DNA from: an uncultured Lutibacter sp.
GTDB lineage: Bacteria > Bacteroidota > Bacteroidia > Flavobacteriales > Flavobacteriaceae
Assembly (NCBI RefSeq): GCF_947493565.1
Contig: NZ_CANLRG010000003.1
Span: forward strand, 329,365-393,364
Reading direction: 5' to 3'
Length of the DNA stretch: 64,000 nt
Position 1 is the stretch's first letter. Each line of letters begins with the position of its first letter. Both the position numbers and the translations under genes were made by a program. This document shows, in pieces, positions 60,929 through 64,000 of this stretch. The notes beneath the pieces are model-generated. The model saw only the letters and a list, made by a program, of their open reading frames with translations. It was not told where the DNA came from and did not search any database.

Positions 60929-62440
60929 TTATAAAACTCTTTTTAATATTCCTAAAACACCTCTAATAAAAGTTGCGCTTGTTACAACTTTAATAACTGG
61001 ATTCATTCGTGTGCTTCTTCTTGAAGCTGTATTTTTAGTTCTTGATACTTCTTTTTTTCTTTCTTCAACTTCTTCTTGCTCGTTAATTTTTTCAATTTTT
61101 TCATTCAAAATTTCATAAGCACTGTCTCTATCAATAACATCATTGTATTTATAATACAGCCTAGAGTTGTCAATTAGTTGTTTTAGTTCACTCTTAGTTA
61201 AAACATCCATTCTGCTCATTGGAGCACGCATTAAAGTAGCTGCTAAAGGGGTTGGACGACCTTTTTCATTTAAAACTGAAACAAAAGCTTCTCCAATACC
61301 TAATTGAGTTAGAGTTTCATCAACATCATAATATTCAGAATCTGGGTAATTTTCAGCTGCTAATTTAATAGCTTTTCTATCTTTTGCAGTAAAAGCTCTC
61401 AAAGCGTGTTGAATTTTTAAACCTAATTGTGCTAAAACATCTTCTGGTACATCTTTAGGGTTTTGAGTTACAAAAAATAATCCAATTCCTTTAGATCTAA
61501 TCAATTTTACAATACTTTCAATTTGAGAAAGTAATGCTTTTGAAGCTTCTTTAAAAATTAAATGAGCTTCGTCTATAAAAATTACCAGTTCAGGTTTATC
61601 ACTATCACCTTGCTCAGGAAATGTAGCATAAACTTCAGCCAATAATTGCAGCATAAAAGTTGAAAATAATTTTGGTTTATCTTGGATATCTGTTAAACGC
61701 AGTACAGAAATAATTCCATTTCCATTCTCATCTTTTCTCACCAAATCTTTTACCTCAAAAGAACGTTCTCCAAAAAATAAATCTCCTCCTTGTTGATCTA
61801 TCTCTACAATTTTTCTTAGAATGGCTCCTGTACTAGCAGATGAAATTCTTCCATACTCAGTTTGAATTTCGTCTTTTCCTTCTTCTGTAGCAAACTGTAA
61901 TACTTTTTTAAAATCTTTTAAATCTAATAGTGGTAGTTTATGATCATCACAATATTTAAAAATAATAGAAACTATACCACTTTGGGTTTCACTTAAATCT
62001 AATATTCTTGAAAGAAGTACAGGGCCAAATTCTGAAATAGTAGCTCGTAAACGAACTCCATTTTGCTCTGATATTGATAGAATTTCTAAAGGGAACTTTT
62101 TAGCTTCAAATGGTAATCCTATAGCTGCATGACGCTCATCAATTTTTGGATGACCTTCACTTGCTTGCGCTAAACCACTCAAATCTCCTTTAATATCCAT
62201 TAATAATACCGGAATTCCTTTTTCAGATAAATTTTCTGCCATTACTTGTAAAGACTTTGTTTTACCTGTTCCTGTAGCACCTGCAATCAATCCATGTCTA
62301 TTTAAAGTTTTTAATGGAATTTTTACAAATGCATCTTTTATGGTTTTACCATCTAACATAGCTGAGCCTAATACTAAAGAATCTCCCTTGGTTTGATAGC
62401 CTTCAATAATATGATTGAAAAAAGCTTCTTTCCTATCCAT
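60929..62440 (-). CDS. HerA-like (DUF853/YjgR) ATPase
   Basis: A 503-residue P-loop ATPase of the FtsK-HerA superfamily. Walker A is GATGTGKT (54-61), Walker B is LVIFIDEAHLIF (about 283-294), the sensor is VTQNPKDVPEDV, and the arginine-finger region AFTAKDRKAIKLAAENYP. The C-terminus is basic (EVEERKKEVSRTKNTASRRS). This matches YjgR-type DUF853 proteins, whose role is unknown; the HerA relatives work in DNA end resection or pumping. No NurA-like nuclease gene is next to it. Confidence 0.9.
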   Translation of the reverse strand: MDRKEAFFNHIIEGYQTKGDSLVLGSAMLDGKTIKDAFVKIPLKTLNRHGLIAGATGTGKTKSLQVMAENLSEKGIPVLLMDIKGDLSGLAQASEGHPKIDERHAAIGLPFEAKKFPLEILSISEQNGVRLRATISEFGPVLLSRILDLSETQSGIVSIIFKYCDDHKLPLLDLKDFKKVLQFATEEGKDEIQTEYGRISSASTGAILRKIVEIDQQGGDLFFGERSFEVKDLVRKDENGNGIISVLRLTDIQDKPKLFSTFMLQLLAEVYATFPEQGDSDKPELVIFIDEAHLIFKEASKALLSQIESIVKLIRSKGIGLFFVTQNPKDVPEDVLAQLGLKIQHALRAFTAKDRKAIKLAAENYPDSEYYDVDETLTQLGIGEAFVSVLNEKGRPTPLAATLMRAPMSRMDVLTKSELKQLIDNSRLYYKYNDVIDRDSAYEILNEKIEKINEQEEVEERKKEVSRTKNTASRRSTRMNPVIKVVTSATFIRGVLGILKRVL

Positions 62441-62535
62441 TTTAAAATATTTTTGATAAAAATACAGTTATAAATTTCAAATTAAAAATTTGATGATAAA
62501 TTAAATTCATTTTATTTATTATCATACTGAATCCC

Positions 62536-62543
62536 TATATTTG
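62536..62543 (+). promoter_or_regulatory. -7 promoter box four bases from queE (probable leaderless mRNA)
   Basis: TATATTTG followed by CA matches TAnnTTTG and ends four bases before the ATG at 62548. The same spacing occurs at 10221-10233. Confidence 0.6.
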
Positions 62544-62547
62544 CAAA

Positions 62548-63180
62548 ATGATAAATCAACACACACAAGAACTTATTAATAAAGGAGAAATGCTTCCATT
62601 AATGGAAGATTTTTACACAATTCAAGGTGAAGGATTTCATACTGGAAAGGCAGCTTATTTTATTAGAATTGGTGGTTGTGATGTGGGGTGTCACTGGTGC
62701 GATGTAAAAGAAAGCTGGAATGCAAAATTACACCCTCCAACAAAAACAGATGCAATTGTTGAAAATGCTAAAAAATATGCAAACACAGTTGTAATAACGG
62801 GTGGTGAGCCTTTAATGTGGAATTTAGACTATATTACCAACGCTTTACACCAAAGCAATGTAAAAACTCATATAGAAACATCTGGTGCGTATAAAATTAG
62901 TGGCAAGTGGAATTGGATATGTCTTTCTCCTAAAAAAACAAAACTACCGTTAAATGATATATATATTGTAGCTAATGAGTTAAAAATTATTGTTTATAAT
63001 AAAAATGATTTTAAGTTTGCCGAAGAACAAGCATCTAAAGTCTCAAAAAATTGTGAGCTTTTTTTACAACCAGAATGGAGTAATAGAGAAAAAATGACAC
63101 CTTTAATAGTTGATTACGTTATGAAAAATCCTAATTGGAAAATTTCATTACAAACTCATAAATACTTAAACATTCCTTAA
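62548..63180 (+). CDS. queE: 7-carboxy-7-deazaguanine synthase QueE
   Basis: A 210-residue radical-SAM enzyme making 7-carboxy-7-deazaguanine, an early step of queuosine synthesis. Cluster cysteines C44, C48 and C51 lie in GGCDVGCHWCD (C-x3-C-x2-C), after YTIQGEGFHTG and before VVITGGEPL. A second in-frame ATG at 62590 is preceded by GGAG, so a shorter start is possible, but the longer form is favoured by the promoter distance and by N-termini I recall. The 3' end overlaps cmk by 15 bases tail-to-tail. Confidence 0.93.
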   Translation: MINQHTQELINKGEMLPLMEDFYTIQGEGFHTGKAAYFIRIGGCDVGCHWCDVKESWNAKLHPPTKTDAIVENAKKYANTVVITGGEPLMWNLDYITNALHQSNVKTHIETSGAYKISGKWNWICLSPKKTKLPLNDIYIVANELKIIVYNKNDFKFAEEQASKVSKNCELFLQPEWSNREKMTPLIVDYVMKNPNWKISLQTHKYLNIP

Positions 63181-63858
63181 CTTTTCTTGAACTAACTTAT
63201 CAATTTTTTCAAATTGTTCGTTTAAAGTTAATTCGGAATTGTCAATTTCTATAGCATCTTTAGCTTTTATCAATGGTGAGTCTAATCTTGTTGAATCAAC
63301 ATGATCTCTATATTTAACATTTTTCAAAATTTCTTCAAATGTAATCTTGTCTCCTCTCTTCAATAATTCATCATATCTTCTTTGAGCTCTTGTTTCTACT
63401 GAAGCATTCATAAAAAGCTTCAACTCCGCATTTGGAAATACAACAGTTCCAATATCTCTTCCATCCATTACCACTCCTTTATTTTTCCCCATCTCTTGTT
63501 GTTGTTCAACAAGTTTCTTTCTCACTTCTGATACTTTTGCTATCTCACTCACTAACTCAGATACTTCAATAGTACGTATTTTATGTTCAACATTTCTATT
63601 ATTTAAATAGACTTCTGCAAATCCAAGCTGTGAGTTAAATTTAAAAGATATATGTATTTTATTAAGATTATTAATCAATTCATTTTTTTTAAATTGACCT
63701 TTAGAAATCAAATTATGATTCATAGCGTATAATGTAACCGCCCGATACATAGCACCAGTATCTACATATATATATTTTAATTTGTTAGCTAATTGTTTAG
63801 CTATGGTGCTTTTTCCAGTTGAAGAAAACCCGTCAATAGCAATAGTTATTTTTTCCAA
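63166..63858 (-). CDS. cmk: (d)CMP kinase
   Basis: A 230-residue nucleotide kinase that phosphorylates CMP and dCMP with ATP. The P-loop GFSSTGKS is at residues 9-16, YVDTGAMYRAVTLYA at about 30-44, and MDGRDIGTVVFPNAELKLFMNAS at about 131-153, followed by the R-x-x-R-x-x-E lid motif (RAQRRYDELLKRG) and DHVDSTRLDSPL. A -7 box lies 22 bases upstream. It is the first gene past the rRNA operon terminator. Confidence 0.96.
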   Translation of the reverse strand: MEKITIAIDGFSSTGKSTIAKQLANKLKYIYVDTGAMYRAVTLYAMNHNLISKGQFKKNELINNLNKIHISFKFNSQLGFAEVYLNNRNVEHKIRTIEVSELVSEIAKVSEVRKKLVEQQQEMGKNKGVVMDGRDIGTVVFPNAELKLFMNASVETRAQRRYDELLKRGDKITFEEILKNVKYRDHVDSTRLDSPLIKAKDAIEIDNSELTLNEQFEKIDKLVQEKLRNV

Positions 63859-63879
63859 ATTTCAATTGATTTTAAACTA

Positions 63880-63887
63880 CAAAACTA
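63880..63887 (-). promoter_or_regulatory. -7 promoter box of cmk
   Basis: The minus strand reads TAGTTTTG, an exact TAnnTTTG match, 22 bases upstream of the cmk ATG and downstream of the rRNA terminator. Confidence 0.6.
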
Positions 63888-63920
63888 ATATATTAAAGAA
63901 TATTAGCGTAGAAAAAGGGA

Positions 63921-63957
63921 TAAAAAAAAAACCTTCAACAATAAAGTTGAAGGTTTT
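63921..63957 (-). terminator. Intrinsic terminator of the rRNA operon
   Basis: A perfect 12-bp inverted repeat (AAAACCTTCAAC at 63928-63939, complement at 63946-63957) with a 6-base loop. On the minus strand it is followed by a long T-run. It lies about 9 bases past the 5S rRNA 3' end. Confidence 0.92.
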
Positions 63958-63965
63958 CAAAAGAA

Positions 63966-64000
63966 AGGCGGTGACATACTCTCCCACCGAGTGGCAGTAC
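63966..64000 (-). rRNA. rrf: 5S ribosomal RNA, 3' end only
   Basis: The final 34-35 bases, read on the minus strand, end GGTGGGAGAGTATGTCACCGCC (given here as the known 3' half pattern GGGAGAG then CACCGCC), which is the conserved 3' end of bacterial 5S rRNA. The remainder lies beyond the right edge, presumably behind 16S and 23S rRNA. The strong terminator immediately downstream agrees. Confidence 0.8.

Overview
The window is chromosomal DNA from a low-GC member of the Bacteroidota, almost certainly a (probably marine) Flavobacteriaceae. Evidence: many TAnnTTTG -7 promoter boxes, few Shine-Dalgarno sites, AT-rich spacers, a SusC/RagA-type TonB receptor, DPP-IV, a YwqK-type MORN protein and typical flavobacterial gene neighbourhoods. 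The genus cannot be fixed from sequence alone; Lutibacter/Polaribacter/Tenacibaculum-like is an inference. No CRISPR array, insertion sequence, prophage or tRNA was found.

Layout. 1-10.5 kb, plus strand: end of mutL, two tandem rhomboid proteases, an EEP-fold phosphodiesterase, DPP-IV, an aldose epimerase, mtaB, MarC, an alpha/beta hydrolase, a lytic transglycosylase, a half-size TSUP permease and a DUF1456 protein. 10.5-16.8 kb, minus strand: a flavin oxidoreductase, mnmA, a cold-shock protein, sulfurtransferase plus carbonic anhydrase, and a DUF1028/haem-binding/YwqK operon. 16.9-21.3 kb: a 41-residue membrane protein, a helical-repeat protein, purB, a lipoprotein, TerC and an AI-2E permease. 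21.4-30.2 kb: a five-gene RND efflux operon (TolC, adaptor, pump, PII-like protein, YgaP-like membrane protein), a His/Cys-rich secreted protein that seems to start at ATT, and a TonB receptor with a His/Glu-rich metal loop. 30.3-34 kb: a soluble biotin carboxyltransferase cluster. 34.6-37.8 kb: nucleobase permeases and a Tsx-like channel.

38.1-45.1 kb is the most distinctive region: an NAD-coupled group 3d-like [NiFe]-hydrogenase locus. It has two tandem HoxF paralogues, a single protein fusing HoxU and HoxY, HoxH and its maturation protease. The hyp maturation genes are not in the window. Directly after it lies a short remnant that looks like the N-terminus of a SulP anion transporter, cut off where a DUF3307/SatD pair begins. 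The satD promoter carries three direct 28-bp repeats.

46.7-64 kb: YjbQ, L-2-hydroxyglutarate oxidase, a UMF1-type MFS protein, an M48 lipoprotein protease, an alpha/beta hydrolase, an eight-haem TPR lipoprotein, MsrB, a DUF1801/YdeI protein, a secreted two-repeat protein, ffh, folD, a cupin, a beta-CASP nuclease, a lipoprotein, a HerA-like ATPase, queE and cmk. The last 34 bases are the 3' end of a 5S rRNA on the minus strand followed by a strong terminator, so an rRNA operon lies beyond the right edge.

Regulatory signals that stand out: a 32-bp dyad before the RND operon, a common ATCAAA-N3-TTTGAT dyad before hoxF1 and before the secreted protein gene at 55.0-55.8 kb, and two genes (DUF1456, queE) whose -7 box lies four bases from the ATG, which implies leaderless mRNAs.
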